A stretch of 64,000 nt of DNA from CAMLHP01 sp035712285. GTDB lineage: Bacteria > Gemmatimonadota > Gemmatimonadetes > Gemmatimonadales > GWC2-71-9. The position numbers were made by a program, and so were the translations under genes. The notes beneath the pieces were generated by a model that ran no database searches, was not told where the DNA came from, and saw nothing but the letters and a program-made list of their open reading frames with translations. Below are positions 42,771 through 51,657 of this stretch, one piece after another (position 1 is the stretch's first letter; every line of letters begins with the position of its first letter). The stretch covers positions 1-64,000 of the forward strand of contig DASTBA010000101.1 in assembly GCA_035712285.1 (NCBI GenBank), in the 5' to 3' direction.

Positions 42771-43976
42771 ATGGCATTCGGGACGGTGGAACGCGCCATC
42801 GACGATCTGCGGAACGGCCGCATGATCGTCGTCGTGGACGACGAGGACCGGGAGAACGAAGGCGACCTCCTCTGCGCCGCGGAGCTGGTCACCCCCGAGC
42901 ACATCAATTTCATGTCGCTGCACGGGCGCGGCCTCATCTGTCTTGCCCTCACGCCGGAGCGCTGCGACCAGCTCGGCATTCCGCAGCAGGTGGAGCGCAA
43001 CACGGAGGAGCACGGCACCGCGTTCGCCGTGATGATCGACGCCGACCGCCGCTTCGGGGTCAGCACCGGGATCTCGGCCGGGGACCGCGCCACCACGATT
43101 CACGTGGCCATCAATCCCGCCACCCAGCCGACCGACCTGCGGCGCCCCGGGCACATTCCGCCGCTCCGGGCGCGGCCCGGCGGCGTGCTGCAGCGCGTGG
43201 GGCATACCGAGGCGGCGGTGGATCTCGCCCGGCTCGCGGGCCTCTATCCGGCCGGCGTCATCTGCGAGATCCTGAACCCGGACGGCAGCATGGCCCGGCT
43301 GCCGGAGCTGCACCGCTTCGCGGAGGAGCACGGCCTCACGTTCGTGACGGTGGCGCAGCTGGTGGCCCACCGGCTTCAGACCGAGCGGCTGGTGCACCGG
43401 GTGGCGGAGGCGCGCCTCCCGACCGACTACGGCGAGTTCACCGTGATCGGGTACGCCAACGACGTGGACCAGGCGGAACATGTGGCCCTCGTGATGGGCG
43501 ACGTGGCCGGCCAGCCCCGCATCCTGGTGCGCATGCACTCCAAGTGCCTGACGGGCGACGTCTTCCATTCCGCCCGCTGCGACTGCGGTTTCCAGCTGCA
43601 CGCCGCGATGGAGCGGATCGCGGAGGAAGGCCGGGGGGTGATCGTGTACCTGGACCAGGAAGGGCGGGGCATCGGCCTCCTCAACAAGCTCCGGGCCTAT
43701 GCCCTGCAGGACTCAGGCGCCGACACCGTCACCGCGAACCAGCGGCTTGGCTTCGCGCCCGACCTCCGGAATTACGGCATCGGTGCGCAGATCCTCCGCG
43801 ATCTCGGACTCTCGTCGATCCGCGTGATGACCAACAATCCCCGGAAGCTCGTCGGACTGGACGGCTACGGACTCGAGATTGTCGAGCGGGTGCCGCTCAT
43901 CGCCTCCCGCACCGACGAGAACCGGGATTACCTCCAGGCCAAGCGGGACAAGCTGGGCCACCTGCTCACCTTCTGA
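42771..43976 (+). CDS. ribBA: Bifunctional 3,4-DHBP synthase / GTP cyclohydrolase II
   Basis: The first half makes 3,4-dihydroxy-2-butanone 4-phosphate from ribulose 5-phosphate: DDEDRENEGDL is its acidic loop and GHIPPLRARPGGVLQR the substrate motif. The second half (about 205-401) opens GTP: the zinc cysteines lie in CLTGDVFHSARCDCG and the catalytic region in GRGIGLLNKLRAYALQD. At 401 residues it is a full fusion with both active sites intact. GGGCAG precedes the ATG; ribH follows after four bases. Confidence 0.97.
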   Translation: MAFGTVERAIDDLRNGRMIVVVDDEDRENEGDLLCAAELVTPEHINFMSLHGRGLICLALTPERCDQLGIPQQVERNTEEHGTAFAVMIDADRRFGVSTGISAGDRATTIHVAINPATQPTDLRRPGHIPPLRARPGGVLQRVGHTEAAVDLARLAGLYPAGVICEILNPDGSMARLPELHRFAEEHGLTFVTVAQLVAHRLQTERLVHRVAEARLPTDYGEFTVIGYANDVDQAEHVALVMGDVAGQPRILVRMHSKCLTGDVFHSARCDCGFQLHAAMERIAEEGRGVIVYLDQEGRGIGLLNKLRAYALQDSGADTVTANQRLGFAPDLRNYGIGAQILRDLGLSSIRVMTNNPRKLVGLDGYGLEIVERVPLIASRTDENRDYLQAKRDKLGHLLTF

Positions 43977-43980
43977 CGCG

Positions 43981-44454
43981 ATGAACGAGATCCAGGGCCG
44001 CCTGCGGGCGGCGGGCCGCATGGCCATCATCGTGAGCCGCTACAACGAGCTGGTCACCACACGCCTGCTCGAAGGGGCTCGCGCGGCCTGCGAGGCGGCC
44101 GGTGTGCAGCCGGGCCAGGTGGACATGGTCTGGGTGCCGGGCGCGTTCGAGCTGCCGGCCGTGGCCAGCGCGCTCGCGGCCAGCGGCCGCTACTCGTGTC
44201 TCGTGGCGCTCGGCGCTGTGATCCGCGGCGAGACGCCGCACTTCGATTTCGTGGCCGGCGAGGCGGCGCGCGGCCTCAACGCGGTGGCCGTCCGGCACGG
44301 GCTGCCGGTCGGATTCGGTGTGCTGACGGTGGATTCGCTCGAGCAGGCGATGGACCGGGCTGGCGGGAGCGCCGGCAACAAGGGACGTGAGGCGGCCGAG
44401 GCCGCCATCATGGCGGCGGACGCGCTGGCGCAGCTTCGGTCGGGCCATGTCTGA
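43981..44454 (+). CDS. ribH: 6,7-dimethyl-8-ribityllumazine synthase RibH
   Basis: RibH condenses the RibD product with DHBP to lumazine. It has 157 residues, the standard size of the icosahedral or pentameric enzyme. Motifs VSRYNELVTTRLLEGA, WVPGAFELPAVA, ALGAVIRGETPHFDFV and GVLTVDSLEQAMDRAG all match. It completes the riboflavin pathway in this operon (ribD, ribE, ribBA, ribH). Its end overlaps nusB by eight bases. Confidence 0.97.
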   Translation: MNEIQGRLRAAGRMAIIVSRYNELVTTRLLEGARAACEAAGVQPGQVDMVWVPGAFELPAVASALAASGRYSCLVALGAVIRGETPHFDFVAGEAARGLNAVAVRHGLPVGFGVLTVDSLEQAMDRAGGSAGNKGREAAEAAIMAADALAQLRSGHV

Positions 44455-44869
44455 TCATCGGCTGGACACGAAGGGGCGGGCCCGGGCGCTGCAGATGCTC
44501 TACGCCTGGGAGATCGATTCCCAGGTCCCGCTGGAGTATGTGACCCGGCGGGTGGCTCACCTGATCCGTCCGGACGCGGGCGTGACGTCACTGGCTGCGG
44601 CGCATGCCGGCCGGGTGGTCGCCAATGTCGGCACGCTCGACCGCCGTGCAGCGGCGGCAGCGGACAACTGGCGATGGGACCGGGTCGGCCTGATCGAGCG
44701 GAACATTCTCCGGCTTGCGATCCAGGAGCTGGAGGACGGCGGGACACCGCCCAAGGTCGTGATTGACGAGGCGATCCGCCTCGCGCGGTGGTTCGGCGGC
44801 ACCCGCGCGCCCGCCTTCGTCAACGGGGTGCTGGACCGCGTGGCGCGGGATCTGGGCCGGCTGGACTGA
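44447..44869 (+). CDS. nusB: Transcription antitermination factor NusB
   Basis: NusB, with NusE, binds boxA RNA and promotes antitermination in rRNA operons. The 140-residue all-helical protein has RARALQMLYAWEID at the N-terminus, WRWDRVGLIERNILRLAIQEL in the middle and VIDEAIRLARWFGG plus FVNGVLDRVARDL at the C-terminus. The ribH-nusB order is common in many bacteria. Start at 44447 within ribH. Confidence 0.95.
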   Translation: MSDHRLDTKGRARALQMLYAWEIDSQVPLEYVTRRVAHLIRPDAGVTSLAAAHAGRVVANVGTLDRRAAAAADNWRWDRVGLIERNILRLAIQELEDGGTPPKVVIDEAIRLARWFGGTRAPAFVNGVLDRVARDLGRLD

Positions 44870-44876
44870 GCCGCAC

Positions 44877-45998
44877 GTGAATATCCTGCTCGTCAACTGG
44901 CTGGACCGCACCAATCCGCAGGCCGGCGGCGCGGAGGTCCACGTGTTCGAGATCTTCCGGCGGCTGGTGGAGCGGGGCCACCGTGTGAGAATGGTCAGTT
45001 CCGGCTGGCCCGGGTGCGATCCGCACAGTGTCGTGCAGGGGCTCGAGGTGGAGCGGGTGGCCGGCCGCAACAGTTTTGCCTTGCACGGTCGCGGCGCGGT
45101 GCGCCGGGCCATCCGGCGGGACCGGCCAGATATCGTCGTGGAAGACATCAACAAGATCCCGCTCTTCCTGCCGGGGCTCTCGACACTCCCATTCTGTGCC
45201 GTCGTGCCGCATCTCTTCGGGGAGACCGCATTCCAGGAGGCGCCCTGGCCGATGGCGGCGCTGGTGTGGTTGGCGGAGCGTCCGATCCCCCGCATGTACC
45301 GCCGAGCCGGCTTTCACGCGATCAGCGAAAGCACCCGCGACGACCTCGTCCGGCGGGGCGTCCCTGTGGATATGATCCGCGTGATTCATCCCGGCGTGGA
45401 TGCCGCGCACTACGCGCCGGACCCCTCCATTCCGCGTTCCAACCCTCCCGCATTCCTTTATATCGGCCGGCTTAAACGCTACAAGGGCGTGGACTTGGTG
45501 GTTCGGGCCCTGGCGCTCGCGAGGCGCCAGCGCCCGGATCTGAGCCTGGATATTGCCGGCAATGGCGATGCCCGCGAGGCGCTGGAAGCGCTCGTGCGCG
45601 AGCTGGGCCAGGAGGCAGCGGTGCGGTTTCGCGGCTTCGTGACCGAGACGGAGAAGCTTCGGCTGTTGCGTTCGAGCTGGGCGAACATATTTCCTTCACC
45701 CAAGGAAGGGTGGGGGATCACGGTGGTCGAGGCCGCGGCCTGCGGCACGCCGTCCATTGCCTCGGACAGTCCCGGGCTCCGCGATTCGGTGCGGGATGGC
45801 GTGTCGGGATGGCTGGTGCCGCACGGCGACGTCGAAGCCCTGGCCGACCGGATGCTCCGCCTGGTGGCCGATCCGCAGATGGTGGAGACGCTGGGCGGGG
45901 GTGGACGGCGCTTCGCGGAGCAGTTGACCTGGGACGCCGCCGCCCGCGCGACCGAGGAGCACCTGCACGAGATCATCAATCGCTCGGCAGCACGCTGA
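44877..45998 (+). CDS. GT4-family glycosyltransferase
   Basis: From GTG 44877 it has 373 residues and a GT-B fold. N-terminal NWLDRTNPQAGGAEVHVFEI is typical of GT4 enzymes. RLKRYKGVDLVVRAL and the C-terminal EGWGITVVEAAACGTP (E-x7-E nucleotide-sugar motif) mark the donor site. The acceptor is unknown; surface glycan or lipid glycosylation is most likely. It lies seven bases after nusB and 14 bases before hpf. Confidence 0.85.
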   Translation: MNILLVNWLDRTNPQAGGAEVHVFEIFRRLVERGHRVRMVSSGWPGCDPHSVVQGLEVERVAGRNSFALHGRGAVRRAIRRDRPDIVVEDINKIPLFLPGLSTLPFCAVVPHLFGETAFQEAPWPMAALVWLAERPIPRMYRRAGFHAISESTRDDLVRRGVPVDMIRVIHPGVDAAHYAPDPSIPRSNPPAFLYIGRLKRYKGVDLVVRALALARRQRPDLSLDIAGNGDAREALEALVRELGQEAAVRFRGFVTETEKLRLLRSSWANIFPSPKEGWGITVVEAAACGTPSIASDSPGLRDSVRDGVSGWLVPHGDVEALADRMLRLVADPQMVETLGGGGRRFAEQLTWDAAARATEEHLHEIINRSAAR

Positions 45999-46012
45999 GC
46001 AGGAGGCGATAG

Positions 46013-46327
46013 ATGGAAACGACGATCACGGCTCGCCACTGCGAGATCGGGCCGGCCCTCCGGGAGCGGGCATCGAGCATCACCGGGCGCCTCGGCACCG
46101 TGGCATCGCGCCCGATGGACGCCACGGTCGTGTTCGACCAGAACGGCCTCGCCTGCGTGGCCGAGATCCGGTTCCGCGTGGCGCGCGGTGACGTGCTCGT
46201 CGCGTCGGCGGAGGCCGCCGATCATCGCACGGCACTCGATCGCGCGGAGGAGAAGCTCCGCCGCCAGCTGGAGAAGACCGGCAGCCGCTACAAGGCGGGG
46301 CGCCATGCCGGGACTCCGGACGCATGA
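46013..46327 (+). CDS. hpf: Short ribosome hibernation-promoting factor (HPF/RaiA family)
   Basis: This 104-residue protein has the beta-alpha-beta-beta-beta-alpha pattern of the HPF/RaiA family: TTITARHCEIGPALRERA, DATVVFDQNG, CVAEIRFRV, and the C-terminal helix with RTALDRAEEKLRRQLEK. It is a short form without the dimerising C-terminal domain, and would inactivate ribosomes in stationary phase. A GGAGG ribosome site lies at 46001-46006. Four-base overlap with hprK recalls the proteobacterial hpf-ptsN neighbourhood. Confidence 0.87.
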   Translation: METTITARHCEIGPALRERASSITGRLGTVASRPMDATVVFDQNGLACVAEIRFRVARGDVLVASAEAADHRTALDRAEEKLRRQLEKTGSRYKAGRHAGTPDA

Positions 46328-47289
46328 TGCTGACCCTCCGCGAGCTGCTGACGCGGCGGGGCGACCCGCTGCAGCTCGAGTCCCTCACCGGGGAGCTGGG
46401 GCTGGACCGGCCGCTCCCCGACGAGGAGATCTCGAGTCCGGGCCTGGCGCTCGCGGGCTACACGGCGCGCTTCACGGCGGGCCGGCTGCACGTGTTTGGC
46501 GAGACCGAGATCACCTACCTCGGCACGCTCACCCCGGAGGCGCGCCTCGCCGCCCTGGGTGCCTTCTTCAGCTTCGACCTCCCCTGCGTGTTCGTCACCA
46601 AGGGCCAGGCGGTGCCGGCCGAGATGCTGGCGCTGGCCACCGAGCGGAGCGTGCCGGTGCTCCGCTCGCGGCTCCGGACGGCGGAGTTCTACCGCCGCAT
46701 CAAGCCGATCCTGGAAGAGGCGTTCGCCCCCAGCACCACGTTGCACGGCTCGCTGGCGGACGTGTACGGGGTCGGCCTGCTGTTCATCGGCCGTTCCGGC
46801 ATCGGCAAGAGCGAGTGCGTCCTTGACCTGGTCGAGCGCGGCCACCGCCTGGTGGCGGACGACGTGGTGCAGGTCACCCGGCGCGGCGACTCGGTGCTGA
46901 TCGGGCGGGGGCACGAACTCGCCGGCCATCACATGGAGATCCGCGGCATCGGCCTGATTGACATCCCGGCCCTGTTCGGGGTGCGCGCCGTGCGGCAGCA
47001 GAAGCGGATCGAGGTCGTGGTGCAGCTCGAGGACTGGGAAACGGCCCGGGACCAGGACCGCACCGGCCTCGCCCAGCAGAAGATGGACATCCTGGATGTC
47101 GAGATTCCCCGGGTGGTGGTGGCGCTCAATCCGGGCAAGAACATCACGGTCATCGCGGAGGTGGTGGCCATGATGCACCTGCTCCGCTACTCTGGTGTTG
47201 ACGTCGCCGCGTCATTCAACGAACGGCTCATCCGCCGCATGAAGGAACAACGCGGCCTGCGCGAGTATCTGCAGCATGACTACGAATAA
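46324..47289 (+). CDS. hprK: HPr kinase/phosphorylase
   Basis: HprK phosphorylates and dephosphorylates the regulatory serine of HPr. It has 321 residues. The N-terminal domain (about 1-130) is the MurF-like HprK_N. The catalytic domain has the Walker A GRSGIGKS (156-163, K162), LVADDVV, and the HprK signature EIRGIGLIDIPALFG starting at E205. The last 14 bases overlap the EIIA gene. Its target HPr is encoded 2.3 kb downstream and retains the matching serine. Confidence 0.95.
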   Translation: MMLTLRELLTRRGDPLQLESLTGELGLDRPLPDEEISSPGLALAGYTARFTAGRLHVFGETEITYLGTLTPEARLAALGAFFSFDLPCVFVTKGQAVPAEMLALATERSVPVLRSRLRTAEFYRRIKPILEEAFAPSTTLHGSLADVYGVGLLFIGRSGIGKSECVLDLVERGHRLVADDVVQVTRRGDSVLIGRGHELAGHHMEIRGIGLIDIPALFGVRAVRQQKRIEVVVQLEDWETARDQDRTGLAQQKMDILDVEIPRVVVALNPGKNITVIAEVVAMMHLLRYSGVDVAASFNERLIRRMKEQRGLREYLQHDYE

Positions 47290-47656
47290 GCCGCTGCTGG
47301 GTGTGGTGGTGGGGCACGGATCGGTGGCCGCGGCGCTGGTGGACGCGGTCGGCCGGATCACCGGCGAGCAGGATGCCCTGGTGCCGGTCTCCAACACCGA
47401 CTGCGACCGCGGGGCGCTCGAGGCCCGGGTGGAGGCCGCCGTGGGCGCGGGACCGGCCGTCGTGTTCGTGGACCTCGCGGCCGGCTCCTGCCTGCTGGCG
47501 ACCCTTACCCGGCTCCGCGGTCGCGACGACGTCGAAGTCGTGACCGGGGTCAACCTCGCCATGCTGGTGGACTTCGTGTACCATCGCGCCCTGCCGGTCT
47601 CCGAGGCCGCCGCACGGGCCGCCGAGAGCGGCGTGCGGGCGATCAAGGTCCCCTAG
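47276..47656 (+). CDS. PTS mannose-family EIIA component
   Basis: This 126-residue protein matches the EIIA-Man fold: GVVVGHGSVAAALVDA with the phosphorylated histidine H14, VVFVDLAAGSCLLATL, and VNLAMLVDFVYHR near the C-terminus. EIIA accepts phosphate from HPr and passes it to EIIB. It is slightly shorter than the E. coli IIA domain. It overlaps hprK by 14 bases and EIIB by one base. Confidence 0.9.
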   Translation: MTTNKPLLGVVVGHGSVAAALVDAVGRITGEQDALVPVSNTDCDRGALEARVEAAVGAGPAVVFVDLAAGSCLLATLTRLRGRDDVEVVTGVNLAMLVDFVYHRALPVSEAAARAAESGVRAIKVP

Positions 47657-48132
47657 TGCCGATCCTGCTCAACCGGGTGGACGACCGGCTCATTCACGGA
47701 CAGGTGGTGATCGGCTGGGGGCGTCCCCTCGGCCTGCAGCGCATCATCCTCGTGGACGACGCCGTCGCGGCCAATGACTGGGAGCAGGATCTCTATCGCA
47801 TGGCGGTGACCTCCGGCATCGAGGTGCTGTTCGCCACCGTGGACCAGGCGTCGGCCCGGCTCGCCGAGTGGCAGGCCTCGCCGCTCCGCACGGTGGTGCT
47901 GACCGGGACCATCGACGCCATGGCCCGGCTGTACCGCGCCGACGGGGCCGTCATTCGCAAGATCAACCTGGGCGGGGTGCATCACCGGCCGGGGAGGCGT
48001 GAGCGCCTGCCGTATCTCTACCTCACGGACGAAGAGCTGGGGACACTGCGCGGCCTCGTGGCCGCGGGGGCGCAGGTGAGCGCGCAGGACGTGCCGACCG
48101 CCTCACCGGTCTCGCTGGAGGCCATCGCGTGA
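47656..48132 (+). CDS. PTS mannose-family EIIB component
   Basis: The 158-residue protein starts PILLNRVDDRLIHGQVVIGW, the EIIB-Man signature with phosphorylated H14. IILVDDAVAANDWEQ and NLGGVHHRPGR are further family segments. GTG start overlapping the EIIA stop by one base, and GTGA overlap into EIIC. It phosphorylates the incoming sugar in transport PTS, using phosphate from EIIA. Confidence 0.92.
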   Translation: MPILLNRVDDRLIHGQVVIGWGRPLGLQRIILVDDAVAANDWEQDLYRMAVTSGIEVLFATVDQASARLAEWQASPLRTVVLTGTIDAMARLYRADGAVIRKINLGGVHHRPGRRERLPYLYLTDEELGTLRGLVAAGAQVSAQDVPTASPVSLEAIA

Positions 48133-48809
48133 CCTTCCCGCCCGAGGTCTGGCTCGCGCTGCTGCTCTGGGGCACCCTGGTCGCGCTGGATCTCGTCAGC
48201 GTGCCGCAGGCGATGATCGCTCGCCCGCTCGTCGCCGGCTCCATCGCCGGCTGGCTGGTGGGAGATTTCGTGGCGGGCTTCCGGGTCGCGGTGGTGATGG
48301 AACTGTTCGCGCTCGACGTGCTGCCGGTGGGCGCGGCCCGCTATCCCGACTACGGGCCGGCCACGGTCGGTGCGGTCGCGTTCATCGCTCATCGGGGGGC
48401 GTGGGAGGTCTCGCTGGGTGTGGCTGTGGCGCAGGCGCTCGCCGTGGCCTGGGTCGGCGGCTGGAGCCTCCGGATCCTGCGGCACCGGATCGCGCGTGCC
48501 ATTGCCGGCCGCGCAGCGGCGCTGGATGCCGGCGACCCGGCCACCATCCGCCGGATCCAGCTCGGCTCCATCGCGCGGGACGCGTGCAGGGGCCTGCTGC
48601 TCACGGTGCTGGCGCTGCTGCTGGCCTGGGTGGTTGCCCGCTGGGTACCGGTCGATCCGGGGACCGGCGCACTGCTCAGCGTGATCGCCGTCGGCTCCGG
48701 TGTGGCGGCGATTCTGGGCGGTGCGTTGCGGAGCGCCGGCCGCGGCGCGCGGCTCCGGTGGCTCGTCGCCGGATGTGCCGTGGGCGCGCTGCTGGTGTGG
48801 GCCACATGA
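48129..48809 (+). CDS. PTS mannose-family EIIC membrane component
   Basis: A 226-residue membrane protein with about six helices. It keeps the EIIC-Man core: SVPQAMIARPLVAGSIAGW, MELFALDVLPVGAARYP and DYGPATVGA. It is somewhat shorter than typical members (about 260 residues). It forms the sugar channel together with EIID. GTG start in a GTGA overlap with EIIB; ATGA overlap with EIID. Confidence 0.87.
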   Translation: MTFPPEVWLALLLWGTLVALDLVSVPQAMIARPLVAGSIAGWLVGDFVAGFRVAVVMELFALDVLPVGAARYPDYGPATVGAVAFIAHRGAWEVSLGVAVAQALAVAWVGGWSLRILRHRIARAIAGRAAALDAGDPATIRRIQLGSIARDACRGLLLTVLALLLAWVVARWVPVDPGTGALLSVIAVGSGVAAILGGALRSAGRGARLRWLVAGCAVGALLVWAT

Positions 48810-49540
48810 AGGGCGAGGGTGCGGCCCGGCGCCGTCTCTTCGCGGTGCAGGGGGCCTGGAACTACGAGCGCATGCTGGGGGTCGGCATGGGCTACGCGGC
48901 CCGCCCGCTGCTGGAGGATCTCCGGGGCGCCGATCCGGAACGGTTTGCCGAAGCCAGCGCACGGTCGGCCGAGTTCTTCAACTGCCATCCGTACCTGGCG
49001 GGCCTGGCGCTGGGTGCGACCGTGCGGGCCGAGTACGACCGGGTTCCCGGCGATCAGATCGCGCGCCTCCGGGCGGCACTCTGCAGCCCGCTCGGTGCGC
49101 TGGGAGATCAGCTGTTCTGGGCCGGAACCCTTCCCGCCATGCTCGGGGCTGCCCTTGCGGCCATCGCATTCGGCGCGCGCTGGTACGCCGTGGTGGCGTT
49201 CCTGGTGGTCTTCAACGCCGTCCGCCTGTACGTGGCGCGCTGGACCCTGGCCGCAGGCCTGCAGGCCGGAATGCGGGTCGGCAACGCGATCGGCGCGTCG
49301 CGATTGCCACGGCTGGTTGCGCTGGCGGGCCCGGCGGCGGGATTCGCGGTGGGCGTGGCCACGCCGCTGATCGGGCGCTGGCTGCTGTCGCCATTCGGAT
49401 CACGGGCCGTGTTCGGCACCGTGCTGCTCGCCGCCGCGGGGCTGGCCGCCAGCCGGCTCGCCGGGCCCCGCTATTCCGCGCCGCGATTCACCCTGATCGC
49501 CATGGGAGGCGCTGTGCTGCTCCGATGGATATTGTCGTGA
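48806..49540 (+). CDS. PTS mannose-family EIID membrane component
   Basis: The 244-residue protein has the EIID hallmarks QGAWNYERMLGVGMGYA near the N-terminus and SAEFFNCHPYLAGLALGATV around residue 55, then several C-terminal hydrophobic segments. It is shorter than usual EIID proteins (about 275-300 residues). EIID is unique to the mannose PTS family. It overlaps EIIC by four bases and the HPr gene by one base. Confidence 0.87.
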   Translation: MKGEGAARRRLFAVQGAWNYERMLGVGMGYAARPLLEDLRGADPERFAEASARSAEFFNCHPYLAGLALGATVRAEYDRVPGDQIARLRAALCSPLGALGDQLFWAGTLPAMLGAALAAIAFGARWYAVVAFLVVFNAVRLYVARWTLAAGLQAGMRVGNAIGASRLPRLVALAGPAAGFAVGVATPLIGRWLLSPFGSRAVFGTVLLAAAGLAASRLAGPRYSAPRFTLIAMGGAVLLRWILS

Positions 49541-49803
49541 TGGAACGTGACGCCGTGATCGTGAACCCGCTGGGAATGCATGCCCGGCCGGCGGCGCAGA
49601 TCGTGCGTGCAGCGGCCTCGTTTGCCGCGGATGTGCGCCTGGCGAAGGATGGCACCGAGGTGAATGGCAAGAGCATCATGGGAGTCATGATGCTGGCGGC
49701 CGAGTGCGGCAGCACCGTGACGGTGCGCGCCGACGGCCCCGACGAGGCGGCGGCGGTGGCCGCCATCTGCGCACTCATTGCCGGGGGCTTTGGCGAGGCA
49801 TGA
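49540..49803 (+). CDS. ptsH: Phosphocarrier protein HPr
   Basis: From ATG 49540 (TGATG overlap with EIID) it has 87 residues. The EI-phosphorylated histidine is H14 in NPLGMHARPA, and the HprK target serine is S45 in NGKSIMGVMML. Having both sites means it can act in sugar phosphotransfer and in serine-phosphate regulation. ATG 49525 and GTG 49537 are alternative starts but would place both residues off their usual positions. It overlaps ptsI by four bases. Confidence 0.95.
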   Translation: MERDAVIVNPLGMHARPAAQIVRAAASFAADVRLAKDGTEVNGKSIMGVMMLAAECGSTVTVRADGPDEAAAVAAICALIAGGFGEA

Positions 49804-51590
49804 CCGACGACCGGCTGCTCCGCGGCATCGGGGTATCCCCGGGCACCGCCTGGGCGCCGGCGCTCGTGGTGCGCCTGGAGTTTCCCGATGTGCCGGATCG
49901 GACGGTGCCGGAGAGTGAAGTCGAGAACGAGGTGCGCCGGCTCCACGCGGCGGCCCGCGTGGTGGTCGCCCACCTGCGCGATCTCCGGGACCGGGTCCTG
50001 GAGCGCGCCGGCGACGATGAAGCGCGGATTTTCGACGCCCAGATGCTGATGGCGCAGGATCCGGAGTTCCTCGGCTCGGTGGAACAGGTGATCCGCAACA
50101 ACCGCTTCAGCGCCGAGACTGCCTACGAGTTCAAGGCGCTGGAGCTCCTGCAACTGTTCGAGAACTCGAGCAGCCCCCAGCTGCGCGAACGCCTCCCGGA
50201 CCTGCACGCGATCCAGATGCGGATGCTCCACCGGCTCACCGGACGGCGGGAAACCGATCCCTGGACCATCGAAGCCGACGAACACGTCGTGATCGTGGCG
50301 CACGAACTCTCGCCCGGGCTCACGGTGCAGCTGGACCGGGAGCATGTGGCGGGCCTCGTGAGCGAGGAAGGGACCCGCACGTCGCACGCGGCCATCCTGG
50401 CGCACTCGCTCGGAATCCCGGCGGTGATGGGCGTCCCCGGTGCGCTCCGCCGGATCCGGAGCGGCGACATGGTGCTGCTCGACGGGCAGAGCGGCCGCAT
50501 CCTCGTCAATCCGTCCGCGGAGGAACTGGAAGCGGCGCGCACGCGGCTCTCGCGCCGGCGGCGCTTCGAGATGCAGCTCGAATCCGTGGTGGGCCAGCCG
50601 GCGGTGACGCCCGACGGCACGCGCATCACCCTGATGGGGAACGTGGACCTGCCGGACGAGATCGATGCCGCGGTGCGAAACCGGGCGGAAGGGGTGGGAC
50701 TGCTCCGCACCGAGTTCCTGCTGGGCGGCCGCACCACCATGCCCGGCGAGGAAGAGCAGGCCGGCTACTTCCGGCGGGTGGCCTCGGCGTTTCCCGAGCA
50801 TGAAGTGATCATCCGGAGCTTCGATCTCGGGGGCGACAAGTTCCCCGCGGCCTTCAAGACCACGCACGAACCGAACCCCTTCCTGGGGTGGCGTTCGATC
50901 CGGGTCTGCCTCGACCACCCGGACCTGTTCCGGGAGCAGCTCCGCGCGGTGCTCCGGGCGGCGCACAACCGGCGGCTCAAGCTCATGTTGCCGCTCATCA
51001 CGACGGTGGCGGAGGTGGACCGCTCCCGCGAGCTGCTGGCGGAGGAATCGGCGCGGCTCCAGGCAGCCGGCATCCCGGCGGCGCGCACGGTGCCGGTGGG
51101 CGTGATGGTGGAGACGCCGGCGGCGGTGCTCATGGGAGATCGCCTGGCCGAGGTGAGCGATTTCTTCAGCGTGGGGACCAACGACCTCACGCAGTACACC
51201 ATGGCGGTGGATCGCGGCAACGCGCGCCTCGCCGACCGCTTTCAGCCGCACGACCCGGCGATGCTGCGCCAGCTTCGCGCCATCCTCGAGGCCGGCGCCC
51301 GGATCCCGGTGGGCGTCTGCGGCGAGATGGCGTCCGAACCGCTGGACGCGCTGCTGCTTGTCGGCCTGGGCTACCGGTCGCTCAGCGTGGCGCCGCCCGC
51401 CCTGGTGATCGTGAAGTGGCTGCTCCGTGCCGTGCCGCTGGCGGAGGCGCGCGCCGCCGCCGAAGCCGCGCTGGCCGCCCGTCATGCCGATGACGTGCGC
51501 GTCATCCTGCGCGAGACGGCCGCCCGCCACGTGGACATTCGCCTGCTGGAGCCCGAAGGCGACATTGCCCGCCCGCTGGTGCATCGCTAG
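49800..51590 (+). CDS. ptsI: PTS enzyme I (phosphoenolpyruvate-protein phosphotransferase)
   Basis: Enzyme I takes phosphate from PEP and passes it to HPr. The 596-residue protein has the phosphohistidine motif GTRTSHAAILAHSLGIPA with H196. The C-terminal PEP-binding barrel contains GVGLLRTEFL, FDLGGDKFP, PVGVMVETPAA, SDFFSVGTNDLTQY and GVCGEMAS with the catalytic cysteine. All expected residues are present. It closes the PTS gene group; metK follows after 67 bases. Confidence 0.96.
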   Translation: MTDDRLLRGIGVSPGTAWAPALVVRLEFPDVPDRTVPESEVENEVRRLHAAARVVVAHLRDLRDRVLERAGDDEARIFDAQMLMAQDPEFLGSVEQVIRNNRFSAETAYEFKALELLQLFENSSSPQLRERLPDLHAIQMRMLHRLTGRRETDPWTIEADEHVVIVAHELSPGLTVQLDREHVAGLVSEEGTRTSHAAILAHSLGIPAVMGVPGALRRIRSGDMVLLDGQSGRILVNPSAEELEAARTRLSRRRRFEMQLESVVGQPAVTPDGTRITLMGNVDLPDEIDAAVRNRAEGVGLLRTEFLLGGRTTMPGEEEQAGYFRRVASAFPEHEVIIRSFDLGGDKFPAAFKTTHEPNPFLGWRSIRVCLDHPDLFREQLRAVLRAAHNRRLKLMLPLITTVAEVDRSRELLAEESARLQAAGIPAARTVPVGVMVETPAAVLMGDRLAEVSDFFSVGTNDLTQYTMAVDRGNARLADRFQPHDPAMLRQLRAILEAGARIPVGVCGEMASEPLDALLLVGLGYRSLSVAPPALVIVKWLLRAVPLAEARAAAEAALAARHADDVRVILRETAARHVDIRLLEPEGDIARPLVHR

Positions 51591-51603
51591 CTTGCTCCGT
51601 TCG

Positions 51604-51621
51604 GCCGCGCGTGCGCGCGGC
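51604..51621 (+). repeat. Inverted repeat in the ptsI-metK gap
   Basis: GCCGCGCG (51604-51611), TG, CGCGCGGC (51614-51621) form a perfect dyad that could fold to a 7-bp stem with a GTGC loop. No T run follows, so an intrinsic terminator is unlikely. CTAGCTT at 51588-51594, in the ptsI stop region, is an AT-rich patch that might be a -10 for metK. No SAM riboswitch is present in the 67-base gap. Confidence 0.35.
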
Positions 51622-51657
51622 ATTCCGCTGACCCGAATCCCGGCGAGAGCCTGACCG

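Noticed and set aside
40800..42780. FMN riboswitch for the riboflavin genes
   Set aside because: ribD starts inside the purM stop codon and ribBA has only a 17-base leader; no RFN element is seen anywhere upstream in the string.
51591..51657. Possible SAM riboswitch ahead of metK
   Set aside because: The gap is only 67 bases and lacks any SAM-I, SAM-II or SAM-IV core; only a short GC dyad is present.
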